From Spirochaetaceae bacterium (GTDB taxonomy: Bacteria > Spirochaetota > Spirochaetia > SZUA-6 > Bin103), in contig JAPOQV010000123.1 of NCBI GenBank assembly GCA_026710565.1, positions 1 through 27,370 on the forward strand: a stretch of 27,370 bases of DNA, read 5' to 3'. Made by a program: the position numbers and the translations under genes. Position 1 is the stretch's first letter, and every line of letters starts with the position of its first letter. This document shows, piece by piece, positions 1 to 7,285 of the stretch. The notes beneath the pieces are model-generated. The model saw only the letters and a list, made by a program, of their open reading frames with translations, was not told the origin of the DNA and searched no databases.

Positions 1-897
1 GACGCGGCGCTCTTTGGCCGGGTCCTGGTGCCCCTCGAGGGTGCCGGCGGCGCCGGAGACCCGGACCCCCAGGCTGCTCTCCATGCCGGCGGCCGCCTGC
101 GTCGCCCACAGGCAGCCGCGCGCGCCGCCCGCGAACCGCAGCAGCACGCCGGCGTAGTCGTGCACGGTGCGCCCGGGCACGATCGCGCCGACGTCGGCCG
201 CCACCGCTTGCAACTCCACGCCGGCCACGTAGCAGACCAGGTGATGGGCATGGGTGCCGATGTCGCCCAGGATCAGCGAAGGCCCGCTGCGCGCGGGATC
301 GAAGCGCCACCGCACCCCGCCGGAGCCGGCGTCGGCGGCCGCGTTGCCACCCTGCACGTACTCGACCTGCACGAGCCTGATGTCGCCAAGCTGGCCTGCC
401 GCGACCATGGCCCTCGCCTGCCGCACCATGGGATAGCCGGTGTAGTTGTGGGTCAGGACGAAGACCTTCCCGCTCTCCCGCACCGCCCGCACCACCGCGA
501 GGGCGTCGTCGAGCGAGTTGGCCAGCGGCTTGTCGCAGATGACGTCGAAGCCGCGCTCCAGCGCCGCGACGCAGTACTCCCGGTGCGTCTCGTTGGGCGT
601 CATGATGGCGACCACGTCGGCGCCGTCGGCACGGGCGGCCTCACGTTCTATCAACTCCGTCCCGGAGCCGTAGGCACGCTCGTCCGGTACGCCGATCTGC
701 CGGGCTGCGGCGCGAGCGCGCTCCGCGTCCGACGACAGGGCCGCGGCGACGATCCGGTAGCGGTCGTCGAGGCGCGACGCCGCGCGATGCATCTCCCCGA
801 TGAAGGAGCCGGGCCCCCCGCCGATCACGGCCAGCCGCAAGCGTCGCCCTAGTGCCTCCATGACCGGATTGCCGTCCACGATCCGCGATTCAGCCAC
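1..897 (-). CDS. Gfo/Idh/MocA family oxidoreductase (3' end outside window)
   Basis: This is a predicted NAD(P)-dependent sugar or cyclitol dehydrogenase of the Gfo/Idh/MocA family, acting in the cytoplasm. Reading the minus strand gives an N-terminal Rossmann fold with the motif AVIGGGPGSFIGEMHR, then the family's KP motif as CDKPLANS, then a central sheet with GDIGTHAHHL, where the catalytic-type His lies. The frame stays open to position 1, so about 299 residues are present and the C-terminal quarter is missing. I chose GTG at 897 because AGGAAG (909-914) lies 11 nt upstream and a plausible promoter lies before that; ATG at 861 would lose 12 residues and is a real alternative. It is divergent from a second oxidoreductase of the same family at 973. 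The substrate cannot be read from the sequence. Confidence 0.9.
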   Translation of the reverse strand, partial: MAESRIVDGNPVMEALGRRLRLAVIGGGPGSFIGEMHRAASRLDDRYRIVAAALSSDAERARAAARQIGVPDERAYGSGTELIEREAARADGADVVAIMTPNETHREYCVAALERGFDVICDKPLANSLDDALAVVRAVRESGKVFVLTHNYTGYPMVRQARAMVAAGQLGDIRLVQVEYVQGGNAAADAGSGGVRWRFDPARSGPSLILGDIGTHAHHLVCYVAGVELQAVAADVGAIVPGRTVHDYAGVLLRFAGGARGCLWATQAAAGMESSLGVRVSGAAGTLEGHQDPAKERRV

Positions 898-926
898 TCC
901 GATTGCCACTTCCTGCTCGTCAGTTC

Positions 927-955
927 ATCGTACTCAGCGAGCCGGAGGCTGTCCG
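927..955 (-). promoter_or_regulatory. putative sigma70-type promoter of the oxidoreductase at 897
   Basis: On the minus strand CGGACA (950-955) is followed after exactly 17 bp by TACGAT (927-932). These match the -35 and -10 consensus at 4 of 6 positions each. Transcription would start near 920, leaving a leader of about 23 nt that contains the AGGAAG ribosome site. This is inferred from consensus similarity only. Confidence 0.4.
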
Positions 956-959
956 GCGC

Positions 960-966
960 AAGGGAG
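960..966 (+). promoter_or_regulatory. ribosome binding site for the gene at 973
   Basis: AAGGGAG lies 6 nt before ATG 973. It fixes the start of the second oxidoreductase and is one of the stronger Shine-Dalgarno sites in the window. Confidence 0.7.
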
Positions 967-972
967 ATACGC

Positions 973-2019
973 ATGGCAGACGCCGTCAGGTTCGCGATCG
1001 TGGGGCTGGGCATGGGCCGCGGGCGAGCGGATCGATGCATCGAGACCGAGGGAGCCGAGCTGGCAGCGATCTGCGACCTGTCGGAAGAGCGCGGCACCGC
1101 CGCGTCCGGGGAGCTGGGCGTGCCGTGGGTGCGGAGCTATGACGAACTGCTGGCGCGCGACGACGTGGACGTGATCGGTCTGTGGACGCCGAGCGGCACG
1201 CACGGAGCGATGGCCGTGCAGGCGCTGCAAGCCGGCAAGCACGTGTGCATGACCAAGCCGATGGACATCACGGCCGCCGCCTGCGACCGCGCCATCCACG
1301 AGGCCGACAGCCGCGGGCTGCTGCTGGGCATCGACTTCCAGGAGCGCTACCTCCCCGCCAACCACCGGGTCAAGAGCGCGGTCGACTCCGGCGCCGTCGG
1401 CCGGCTGCTGCGCGCGGACCTGCGCATGTTCTGGTTCCGCGGGCAGGCCTACTACGACGCGGGCATGCCGCAGGCGTGGCGCAGCCGCCTGGACACCGAG
1501 GGGGGCTCGCTGGCCAACCAGGCCGTCCACTTCGTCGATCTCCTGCTCTGGTGGGCCGGTACTCCCGAACGGGTGGTCGGCTGCCGCGGCACCTACGGCC
1601 ACGACATCGAGACCGAGGACGGCACCAGCGCCGTCGTGCAATTCCGGGAGGGGGCGGTTGGGTCGATCGTCACCACCACCTGCGCGGTCCCCAACCGCGG
1701 GCACGAGGTCACCCTGAGCGGCACGTGGGGCACCCTCACCTGGGAGAACGCCGAGGAAATGACGCTCGAGCACGTGCCGGAGGGAGCCCGCTCGGCCGCC
1801 GACGCGTTCCGGGTCGACGGCAAGCCGGAGGTGGTCGTGGGAGATCTCGGCGCCTACGCGATCCCGCCGGACCTGCCCGACAACATCTTCGCGGACATGG
1901 TGGGCGCCATCCGCACGGGCTCCGCGCTGCAGTGCGACGGTCGCGAGGCGCGCCGCTCGGTGGCGCTGTTCGACGCCGTGTACCGCTCCTCGGACACCGG
2001 GGCCTGGGTCGAGGTTTGA
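973..2019 (+). CDS. Gfo/Idh/MocA family oxidoreductase
   Basis: This 348-residue cytoplasmic protein is a predicted NAD(P)-dependent oxidoreductase acting on a sugar, sugar acid or inositol. The N-terminal Rossmann motif is FAIVGLGMGRGRADR (residues about 5-19). The family KP motif appears as CMTKPMDI near residue 95, and the substrate-domain signature as GGSLANQAVHFVDLLLWW near residue 178, with the family's catalytic His in AVHFVD. The length is normal for the family. The ATG has a good AAGGGAG ribosome site. Its stop codon overlaps the TTG start of the downstream sulfatase (TTGA), so the two are probably translated together. That coupling suggests it oxidises a sugar released by desulfation, which is inference. 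Confidence 0.93.
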   Translation: MADAVRFAIVGLGMGRGRADRCIETEGAELAAICDLSEERGTAASGELGVPWVRSYDELLARDDVDVIGLWTPSGTHGAMAVQALQAGKHVCMTKPMDITAAACDRAIHEADSRGLLLGIDFQERYLPANHRVKSAVDSGAVGRLLRADLRMFWFRGQAYYDAGMPQAWRSRLDTEGGSLANQAVHFVDLLLWWAGTPERVVGCRGTYGHDIETEDGTSAVVQFREGAVGSIVTTTCAVPNRGHEVTLSGTWGTLTWENAEEMTLEHVPEGARSAADAFRVDGKPEVVVGDLGAYAIPPDLPDNIFADMVGAIRTGSALQCDGREARRSVALFDAVYRSSDTGAWVEV

Positions 2020-3341
2020 CCGCGCCCGAGCCCAGCCGCACGCCCAATATCCTCTACATCCTCGCCGACGACCTGGGGTGGGGAGACGTGGGCTACCACG
2101 GCTCGGAGATCCGCACGCCCAACCTCGACCGGCTGGCCCGCGACGGCGTCGAGCTCGACCAGCACTACGTCTGCCCGATGTGCACGCCCACACGCGCGTC
2201 GCTGTTGACCGGTCGCCACCCCGGGCGCTTCGGGAGGCACGCCACCGTGCCGTCCAACCCGCCGGTGCTCCCGGACGGCTACGAGACGCTGGCGAGTGCG
2301 CTGCGAAACGCCGGTTACGCCACCGGGCTGTTCGGCAAGTGGCACCTGGGCTCGGACCCGCGCTTCGGGCCGAACCGGTACGGTTTCGATTACGCGTACG
2401 GAAGCCTCGCCGGCGGCGTCGATCCCTACAGCCACCGCTACAAGGACGGCGAGTTTTCCTGGACGTGGCACCGCAACGGCGAGCTGATCGAGGCGCGTGG
2501 ACACGTGACCGACCTGATCGTGGAGGAGGCGCTGCAGTGGATGGAGGCGCAGGCGCAGCCGTGGTTCTGCTACGTGCCGTTCACGGCCGTGCACGTGCCG
2601 GTCAAGGCTCCGCAGCACTGGGTCGACACCTACGAGGACCGGATCTACGACGCCGATCCCGCCCGCGACCGCTCGTTCAAGATGTACGCCGCCTACCTGA
2701 GCCACATGGATCACGCGATCGGGCGCATGATCGAGTCGCTGCACCGGGCGCTGCAGCTCGACGACACGATCGTCGTGTTCGCATCCGACAACGGGGCGAT
2801 ACCCGACTGTCCGCTGCACAGCACGGACCTGTATCCGGGGCGGCAGGAGGAGATGCCGCGTCTGGGGTGCAATCTGCCGCTGCGCGGGCAGAAGGCTCAG
2901 CTCTACGAAGGCGGAATCCGCACGCCCGCGGTGATCAGTTGGCCGGGCACGCTGCGGCCGGCCACCGTGTCGCGGCCGATCCAGGTCGTCGACTGGATGC
3001 CGACCTTCGCCAACCTGGTCGGCGCGACCACCGCCGAGGATCCGCGCTGGGACGGGCGGGACGTCTGGCCGCTGATCACCGGCGAGGCCACGGACCTGGA
3101 TCGCACCCTGTTCTGGAACTTCCGCGGAAGCGAGTTCGGCGCCCGCATCGGCGACCTGAAGCTCTGCACCGACGGGGAGCTGCGGCCGGAACAGACCGAG
3201 CTGTTCGACCTCTCCGCCGACCCCGGCGAGCAACGCAACCTGTTCGGGGAGTCGCCGTCTCTGGCGGCGGACCTGCTGGACCTGATCCGCCGGGAGCGGG
3301 AGCTCGACGGCTCCTCGAAGCGGCCCGACGCCCCGCCGTAA
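2016..3341 (+). CDS. arylsulfatase-type sulfatase, Cys-type
   Basis: This 441-residue alkaline-phosphatase-fold sulfatase hydrolyses sulfate esters, most likely on a glycan. The metal-binding start PNILYILADDLGWGD (residues 10-24, with D18 and D19) is followed by the formylglycine signature CTPTRASLLTGR, with C56 as the residue converted to formylglycine. Other family motifs are FGKWHLG, the metal site FASDNGA and YEGGIRTPAVISWPG. The open frame extends far upstream, but family homology begins only here. I chose TTG 2016, which overlaps the preceding stop codon as TTGA. No signal peptide is visible, so it is either cytoplasmic or exported by an unseen route. Its 3' end is 14 nt from the convergent PhyH gene. 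Confidence 0.92.
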   Translation: MTAPEPSRTPNILYILADDLGWGDVGYHGSEIRTPNLDRLARDGVELDQHYVCPMCTPTRASLLTGRHPGRFGRHATVPSNPPVLPDGYETLASALRNAGYATGLFGKWHLGSDPRFGPNRYGFDYAYGSLAGGVDPYSHRYKDGEFSWTWHRNGELIEARGHVTDLIVEEALQWMEAQAQPWFCYVPFTAVHVPVKAPQHWVDTYEDRIYDADPARDRSFKMYAAYLSHMDHAIGRMIESLHRALQLDDTIVVFASDNGAIPDCPLHSTDLYPGRQEEMPRLGCNLPLRGQKAQLYEGGIRTPAVISWPGTLRPATVSRPIQVVDWMPTFANLVGATTAEDPRWDGRDVWPLITGEATDLDRTLFWNFRGSEFGARIGDLKLCTDGELRPEQTELFDLSADPGEQRNLFGESPSLAADLLDLIRRERELDGSSKRPDAPP

Positions 3342-3355
3342 CCGACCCCGGTCGA

Positions 3356-4243
3356 TCAGACCCGGTGGTGCTTCTTGGGAGGGGCCGCGAGCGCGGCGAT
3401 CCAGCGGCGGCACCACTCGTCGTAGTCGTCCTGTACCGAGTCGGGATCGCTCCTGCTCTGCACCACCACCTCCGGGAAGTCCCGGCGGCCGGTGGGGGTG
3501 CCAGTCTTCTGGAATCGCAGGTCGATGCTCCAGCGCACCCGGTCGCTGCGGTTCTGGTGGCCGTGGTGCGGGGTGTAGGCGCTCATCATCAGCAGGTCGC
3601 CGCGACCCATGACGCAATCGTGCGGCTCCACGCCGGGCATTGAGGAAGGCTCGATGTGGGTGCCTCCGTCGCGCTCGTGCCGCAGCAGGCCGAGCTTGTT
3701 GACCCCCGGGAGCACCTGCAGGCAGCCGTTGGTCGTGTCCACGTCGACCAGCGGAATCCACACCGTAAGGATCTCCGACGCGTCAGCCTCCTCGCGGGTG
3801 ACGCCCTGGTCCTGGTGCCAGGGAACCTGCATCGGCTGGCGATCGCCGCGCCTCGGCGTGTAGGGGCGCAGATGCTGGATGGGGCTCAGGGTGATCTCCG
3901 GCCCGACGATGCTCTCCACCGGCGCCAGCAGGTTGCGGTTGAAACAGAAAGCGAACATCTCAGGGAGCCGCGCCTCCATGATGTCCAGCTCCCGCTTGTG
4001 GACCGTCGCTTCGCTGTCGGAGAGCTGTTCCTCGATGCGCGCCAGGCGGGTGGTGAAGCCTTCGCCTTCGGCTGCGGAGGTGATCAGCCCCTCCGCCAGG
4101 TGACGGCGCGCTATGGTGTCGACGAGCCGCTCGTAGGCCGTCTCGACCGGCGCGAAGTCGGCGTCGCCGAGCACGTCCTCGACGATCAGGAACCCCTGTT
4201 CGGCGTACCGGTCCAGTTCGTCCCGGCTGAGGGAGCGCAGCAT
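3356..4243 (-). CDS. phytanoyl-CoA dioxygenase (PhyH) family protein
   Basis: This 295-residue protein belongs to the Fe(II)/2-oxoglutarate-dependent PhyH family of hydroxylases. The iron triad is visible: WHQD gives H143 and D145, and TPHHGHQN gives the distal His, probably H226. R237 in RVRWSIDLRF is the likely 2-oxoglutarate-binding Arg. The cupin-like strand IPLVDVDTTNGCLQVLPG is typical. Environmental PhyH proteins act on varied small metabolites, so the substrate is unknown. ATG 4243 fits the usual family start (SRDELDRYAEQGFLIVEDVL); an ATG at 4279 would add 12 residues. A TACCAT hexamer 6 nt upstream of 4243 suggests a leaderless transcript. The gene is convergent with the sulfatase and divergent from the small gene at 4342. 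Confidence 0.9.
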   Translation of the reverse strand: MLRSLSRDELDRYAEQGFLIVEDVLGDADFAPVETAYERLVDTIARRHLAEGLITSAAEGEGFTTRLARIEEQLSDSEATVHKRELDIMEARLPEMFAFCFNRNLLAPVESIVGPEITLSPIQHLRPYTPRRGDRQPMQVPWHQDQGVTREEADASEILTVWIPLVDVDTTNGCLQVLPGVNKLGLLRHERDGGTHIEPSSMPGVEPHDCVMGRGDLLMMSAYTPHHGHQNRSDRVRWSIDLRFQKTGTPTGRRDFPEVVVQSRSDPDSVQDDYDEWCRRWIAALAAPPKKHHRV

Positions 4244-4249
4244 CGCCCC

Positions 4250-4279
4250 ATGGTACCGACACGCTGCTGCGCTTGCCAC
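4250..4279 (-). promoter_or_regulatory. putative promoter of the PhyH gene
   Basis: On the minus strand GTGGCA (4274-4279, 4 of 6 to the -35 consensus) is followed after 18 bp by TACCAT (4250-4255). The -10 ends 6 nt before ATG 4243, so transcription would begin at or very near the start codon. Confidence 0.35.
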
Positions 4280-4324
4280 CGACGGCAGATTGAAGCGGCG
4301 GCGCGGCTGGGCACGCTCATTGGC

Positions 4325-4336
4325 TATAGTAGGAGG
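4325..4336 (+). promoter_or_regulatory. -10-like hexamer directly followed by a Shine-Dalgarno sequence
   Basis: TATAGT (4325-4330) is immediately followed by AGGAGG (4331-4336), which lies 5 nt before GTG 4342. If TATAGT were the -10 box, transcription would start around 4337 and remove the ribosome site. One of the two signals is therefore probably not used as it looks. No clear -35 is seen. Confidence 0.35.
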
Positions 4337-4341
4337 TGCTG

Positions 4342-4710
4342 GTGGCAGAGCCGGTGGTGCTGAGGGACGAGGACGTCGGTCGCATCGGGGACTACGTCAA
4401 ACCGTGGCTCCGGGAGCTAGTCGACCGGATGGTTCCGCGGGTGGAGTCCGCAGGCGTGGACACCGCGTTGCTGGAGCGCATGGTGCGGGTCGAGGAGGAG
4501 CTCAGGGCGCAACGGGAGTTGATGGACGAGCGGTTCGGGTTCATGGAGCAGCGCTTCGATGCAGTCGACAGACGGTTCGAGGACCTGATCCGGCATAGCG
4601 ACAAGCGGTTCGACACCGTGGACAAGCGGTTCAACGCGCTCACGTGGATGATCGGTGTGGGCTTCGTGGTCGTCACCTCGCTGACGACGGTGTTCGCCCT
4701 GCTGGCGTAG
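4342..4710 (+). CDS. small coiled-coil protein with C-terminal membrane anchor
   Basis: This 122-residue protein of unknown function has a charged N-terminal region (MAEPVVLRDEDVGRIGDYV), then a long amphipathic helix. The helix carries spaced copies of an RF unit (DERFGFMEQRF, DAVDRRFEDL, DKRFDTVDKRF) in a heptad-like pattern. The last 20 residues form one hydrophobic segment (WMIGVGFVVVTSLTTVFALL). The layout predicts a tail-anchored protein that forms a trimeric or dimeric coiled coil. I chose GTG 4342 because of AGGAGG 5 nt upstream; GTG 4336 would add two residues but overlaps that site. Similar short coiled-coil/TM proteins are widespread and uncharacterised. It stands alone between divergent and convergent neighbours. 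Confidence 0.75.
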   Translation: MAEPVVLRDEDVGRIGDYVKPWLRELVDRMVPRVESAGVDTALLERMVRVEEELRAQRELMDERFGFMEQRFDAVDRRFEDLIRHSDKRFDTVDKRFNALTWMIGVGFVVVTSLTTVFALLA

Positions 4711-4745
4711 CGATCCGGCGGGCGTTCGCCACCGCGAGACGCTCG

Positions 4746-6329
4746 TCACTCGTAGATGCTCTTCATCTGCCACGCGTCGAGGGAGCGGAGCGTCGCCTCG
4801 CTGCCGCAGGCGCGTAGCGACACGCCGGCCGAGTCCTCGCGTCCGGGATAGACACGCAGCGCCACGCACTGGCGGCCGCCGGCGAACACCTCCACGACGC
4901 TGCGGTCGATGAAGATGCGGAGCGCCAGCGGCTCGTCCGGGCCCACGTAGACCGGCGCCGTCTCCGGCGCCCGCGACAGCGCGTCCGGAAGCTCGGACGA
5001 GCGCGCGTTGTCCAGGGTGATCAGGCTGTCCGCAGCGGCGGCGGCCTTGTCGCGATCGCCTCCGGCGTACCGCTCGCGGTTCCGGAAGCCGCGCCGCCGG
5101 TAGAAGCTGATGCGGGTGTACTCCTCGCGCCGCGGGGAGCGCAGCACGTCGATCTCCACGGTCGGCGCTTCCCGCGGGTCGATCACCGCGGCGATCTCCA
5201 GTGAGGTGCCGCTCACCTCCTCCAGCACCACCTCGCGGTTTGCCGGCAGCTTCGTCGGCCCTACCCGGACGTGCCGGCCGCGCAGCGACGCGATGTCGCC
5301 GGCCGGCTCCATCTCTATCTCATCGTGCTCGGCCAGGGTGAGACGGCGGGGCAGGCTCATGACCTGGTCCCAGCCGCGGGTGGGCTTGGCGGGGTTCATG
5401 TTGAAGATGACGATCAGGCCGTCGCCGTCCGGCGTGGCCGACGGCGCGTGCACGCCGCCCGGTTGCGCGGAGCCGAAGTTGAAGCGGCCGCCGGCCGTCA
5501 CCGCGAGCTTGTCGCGCTCCGTGTCGTAGTCGCCGATCAGGTACTTGCCGCCACTCATGTGGCTGAAGTAGAGCAGCATGTGGCGCCGGTCAGGGCCCGA
5601 GCCGATCGGCCAGAAGTAGGGGCAGGCGCCGTCGTCGCCGACCAGGGAGAAGCGGTCGTTCTCGTCGAAGGGGTGCAGGTACTCCCAGTTCACCAGGTCG
5701 TCGGAACGAAACAGGAAGTCGGCGCGGCTCACCTTGCCGGCGGGCGGATGGGGCAGGGTACCGCCGCTCAGGGAGTAGTAGCTGCCGCCCTGCTTCCAGA
5801 TGCACGGGTCGAAGACGCGGTACGGCAGCGGCGAGCCATCCGGGCTCTCCATGGGAATGACCGGCTTGCCGGTGAGCTTCTCCCAGTTGAGCAGCAGCGG
5901 ATCGCTGGAGGTGGCCACCATGGTGCCGGCCTCGGTGCCGTGGTAGCAGGCGATCACGCGGTCGTCCTCCACCAGGGTCGCGCCCGAAAAGCAGCAGCGC
6001 TCGGGGTCGGGGTAGATGGCATAGGGGAGGTCGCTCCAGTGGATGAGGTCGTCGCTCACCGCGTGGCCCCAGTGCTGCCGCGGATCCTCCGGCGGGTAGC
6101 CCTGGTAGAACAGGTGCCAGCGACCCTGCCAGCGGCACAGGCCATTGGGATCGTTCAGCCGGTTCTCCGGGCTGACAAAGTGGTACCGGGGCACGTGCCG
6201 GTCGCGGACGAGCTCCCGGCGGGAGGCGCGAAAGCGCTCCAGCAGCGGGTTGGTGGCCAGCTCGCGTTCCTGCGCGGCAAGGGAGTCGGAGAAGGTGAAT
6301 CGGGGAACGGAGGACCGGTAGTCGGGCAT
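4746..6329 (-). CDS. glycoside hydrolase family 32-type protein
   Basis: This 527-residue protein matches the GH32 layout: an N-terminal five-bladed beta-propeller followed by a C-terminal beta-sandwich. The nucleophile motif is RLNDPNG with D60. The stabiliser motif appears as VFDP (D174) rather than the usual RDP. The third motif, normally EC with the acid/base Glu, reads DGACPYFW (A235-C236), so that Glu appears absent. The C-terminal part carries LALRIFIDRSVVEVFAGG, a classic GH32 sandwich strand. Fructan or sucrose hydrolysis is the family activity, but the altered residues make another substrate or a non-hydrolytic role possible. No signal peptide is visible. The frame is open upstream on the same strand, but homology starts at ATG 6329, where a promoter sits 8 nt away. 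Confidence 0.88.
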   Translation of the reverse strand: MPDYRSSVPRFTFSDSLAAQERELATNPLLERFRASRRELVRDRHVPRYHFVSPENRLNDPNGLCRWQGRWHLFYQGYPPEDPRQHWGHAVSDDLIHWSDLPYAIYPDPERCCFSGATLVEDDRVIACYHGTEAGTMVATSSDPLLLNWEKLTGKPVIPMESPDGSPLPYRVFDPCIWKQGGSYYSLSGGTLPHPPAGKVSRADFLFRSDDLVNWEYLHPFDENDRFSLVGDDGACPYFWPIGSGPDRRHMLLYFSHMSGGKYLIGDYDTERDKLAVTAGGRFNFGSAQPGGVHAPSATPDGDGLIVIFNMNPAKPTRGWDQVMSLPRRLTLAEHDEIEMEPAGDIASLRGRHVRVGPTKLPANREVVLEEVSGTSLEIAAVIDPREAPTVEIDVLRSPRREEYTRISFYRRRGFRNRERYAGGDRDKAAAAADSLITLDNARSSELPDALSRAPETAPVYVGPDEPLALRIFIDRSVVEVFAGGRQCVALRVYPGREDSAGVSLRACGSEATLRSLDAWQMKSIYE

Positions 6330-6337
6330 GGCTTCCG

Positions 6338-6366
6338 ACGGTAGCGCTCCGCACCGGCACCGGCAA
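6338..6366 (-). promoter_or_regulatory. putative leaderless promoter of the GH32-type gene
   Basis: On the minus strand TTGCCG (6361-6366) is followed after 17 bp by TACCGT (6338-6343), whose end is 8 nt before ATG 6329. Transcription would begin at or next to the start codon. No Shine-Dalgarno sequence is present, which agrees with a leaderless message. Confidence 0.45.
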
Positions 6367-6368
6367 GG

Positions 6369-6397
6369 TTCGCGAGATGAGCGCCGCCGGGCATAAT
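6369..6397 (+). promoter_or_regulatory. putative promoter of the gene at 6414
   Basis: TTCGCG (6369-6374, 3 of 6 to the -35 consensus) is followed after 17 bp by CATAAT (6392-6397, 5 of 6 to the -10 consensus). The two divergent promoters lie back to back, with their -35 boxes 2 bp apart. The leader would be about 9 nt and lacks a ribosome site. Confidence 0.42.
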
Positions 6398-6413
6398 CGC
6401 GGCACACATCGTC

Positions 6414-7256
6414 ATGTCCGAGGAGAACGGAGCGCGGTCGGCGGATCCCCCTCGCCAGCAGCTCAACGTCTATCCGCCCACCACTCTCGACATCTACGTG
6501 AACGAGCCCCGGATCGCGCCCGAGCGCGCGGGGCCGGCCAACCTCCTGCGCCTGTGGTTTCCGGAGTCGCTCCAGGCCTACGACGCCGGGGACAACCTGC
6601 TGTGGGAGCACACGTTCGAGTCCCACCCCTCCTGGCGCTACGTGAACGAGTCGATGGGGGACATGAAGGGCGGCCGCGCGATCCGCAAGGCCCTGCGGAG
6701 CGTCGAGACGGTCGACGGACTGGCGCTGATCGATTGCAGCGTGCGGTGGCGGGGTGTCGACCTCGACCTCGACCTTACGATCACGAACACCGGGCCGATG
6801 GCATGGGCGCGCGTGGTTACCAGTACCTGCCTGCAGCGTGCGGCGGCCCGCGACTACCTGGACGCGGACGACACGCGGACCTGGCTCTGCAGCGACCAGG
6901 GGTTCGTGTCCGCGGCCGAGCTGGCCTTTCCGCCGCGTCGCGACTCCCTCTACGGCTGGGTCGGCGAGGAACTGCCGATGAAGAGCGGCGCCGGGAGGCG
7001 GCTGACGGAGCCGCCGCTGTTCACGGTCTCGCTCGATGGGCGCTTCGTGCTCGGCTACGCGTGGCGGGAAGCGCGGCGGCTCTTTCTTGGCGCCGGCCGC
7101 GCCCGCTGCCTGCATTCCGACCCCGAGTTGGGGACGGTCGAGCCGCAGCGACAGGTCCGGTGTCAGGGGATGCTGTTCGTGCAGGAAGGTACGCTGGAGG
7201 CCGCCTACCGCCGCTACCGCACCTGGAGCGACGGATTGGCGGAGGCCGAGGGGTGA
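6414..7256 (+). CDS. protein of unknown function, beta-rich, possibly carbohydrate-active
   Basis: This 280-residue protein is not one I can assign to a named family. It has alternating short strands and many aromatic residues (LWEHTFESHPSWRYVNES, RLWFPESLQAYD). Its closing part (ARCLHSDPELGTVEPQRQVRCQGMLFVQEG) resembles uncharacterised beta-sandwich proteins found next to sugar-catabolic genes in environmental bacteria. A galactose-mutarotase-like or sugar-binding fold is my guess. No signal peptide or membrane segment is visible. ATG 6414 is the first start in frame and follows a plausible promoter, but no Shine-Dalgarno site precedes it. It is divergent from the GH32-type gene, sharing 84 bp of control region, so the two may respond to the same substrate. 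It converges with the GH38-like gene. Confidence 0.78.
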   Translation: MSEENGARSADPPRQQLNVYPPTTLDIYVNEPRIAPERAGPANLLRLWFPESLQAYDAGDNLLWEHTFESHPSWRYVNESMGDMKGGRAIRKALRSVETVDGLALIDCSVRWRGVDLDLDLTITNTGPMAWARVVTSTCLQRAAARDYLDADDTRTWLCSDQGFVSAAELAFPPRRDSLYGWVGEELPMKSGAGRRLTEPPLFTVSLDGRFVLGYAWREARRLFLGAGRARCLHSDPELGTVEPQRQVRCQGMLFVQEGTLEAAYRRYRTWSDGLAEAEG

Positions 7257-7285
7257 GCACGTAGCGACGGCACGGCATATGCCCT

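Noticed and set aside
849..1097. Minus-strand open frame of 82 codons between the two oxidoreductases
   Set aside because: It overlaps both neighbours and shows no domain or ribosome site.
1182..2015. In-frame extension upstream of the first sulfatase
   Set aside because: It overlaps the well-supported oxidoreductase and has shadow composition; sulfatase homology begins just after 2016.
1854..3761. Long minus-strand open frame opposite the sulfatase
   Set aside because: A typical antisense artefact of GC-rich coding DNA with low-complexity Arg/Gly/Pro sequence.
7274..7283. Palindrome GGCATATGCC between convergent genes
   Set aside because: Only 10 bp, with no T-tract or repetition; likely chance.
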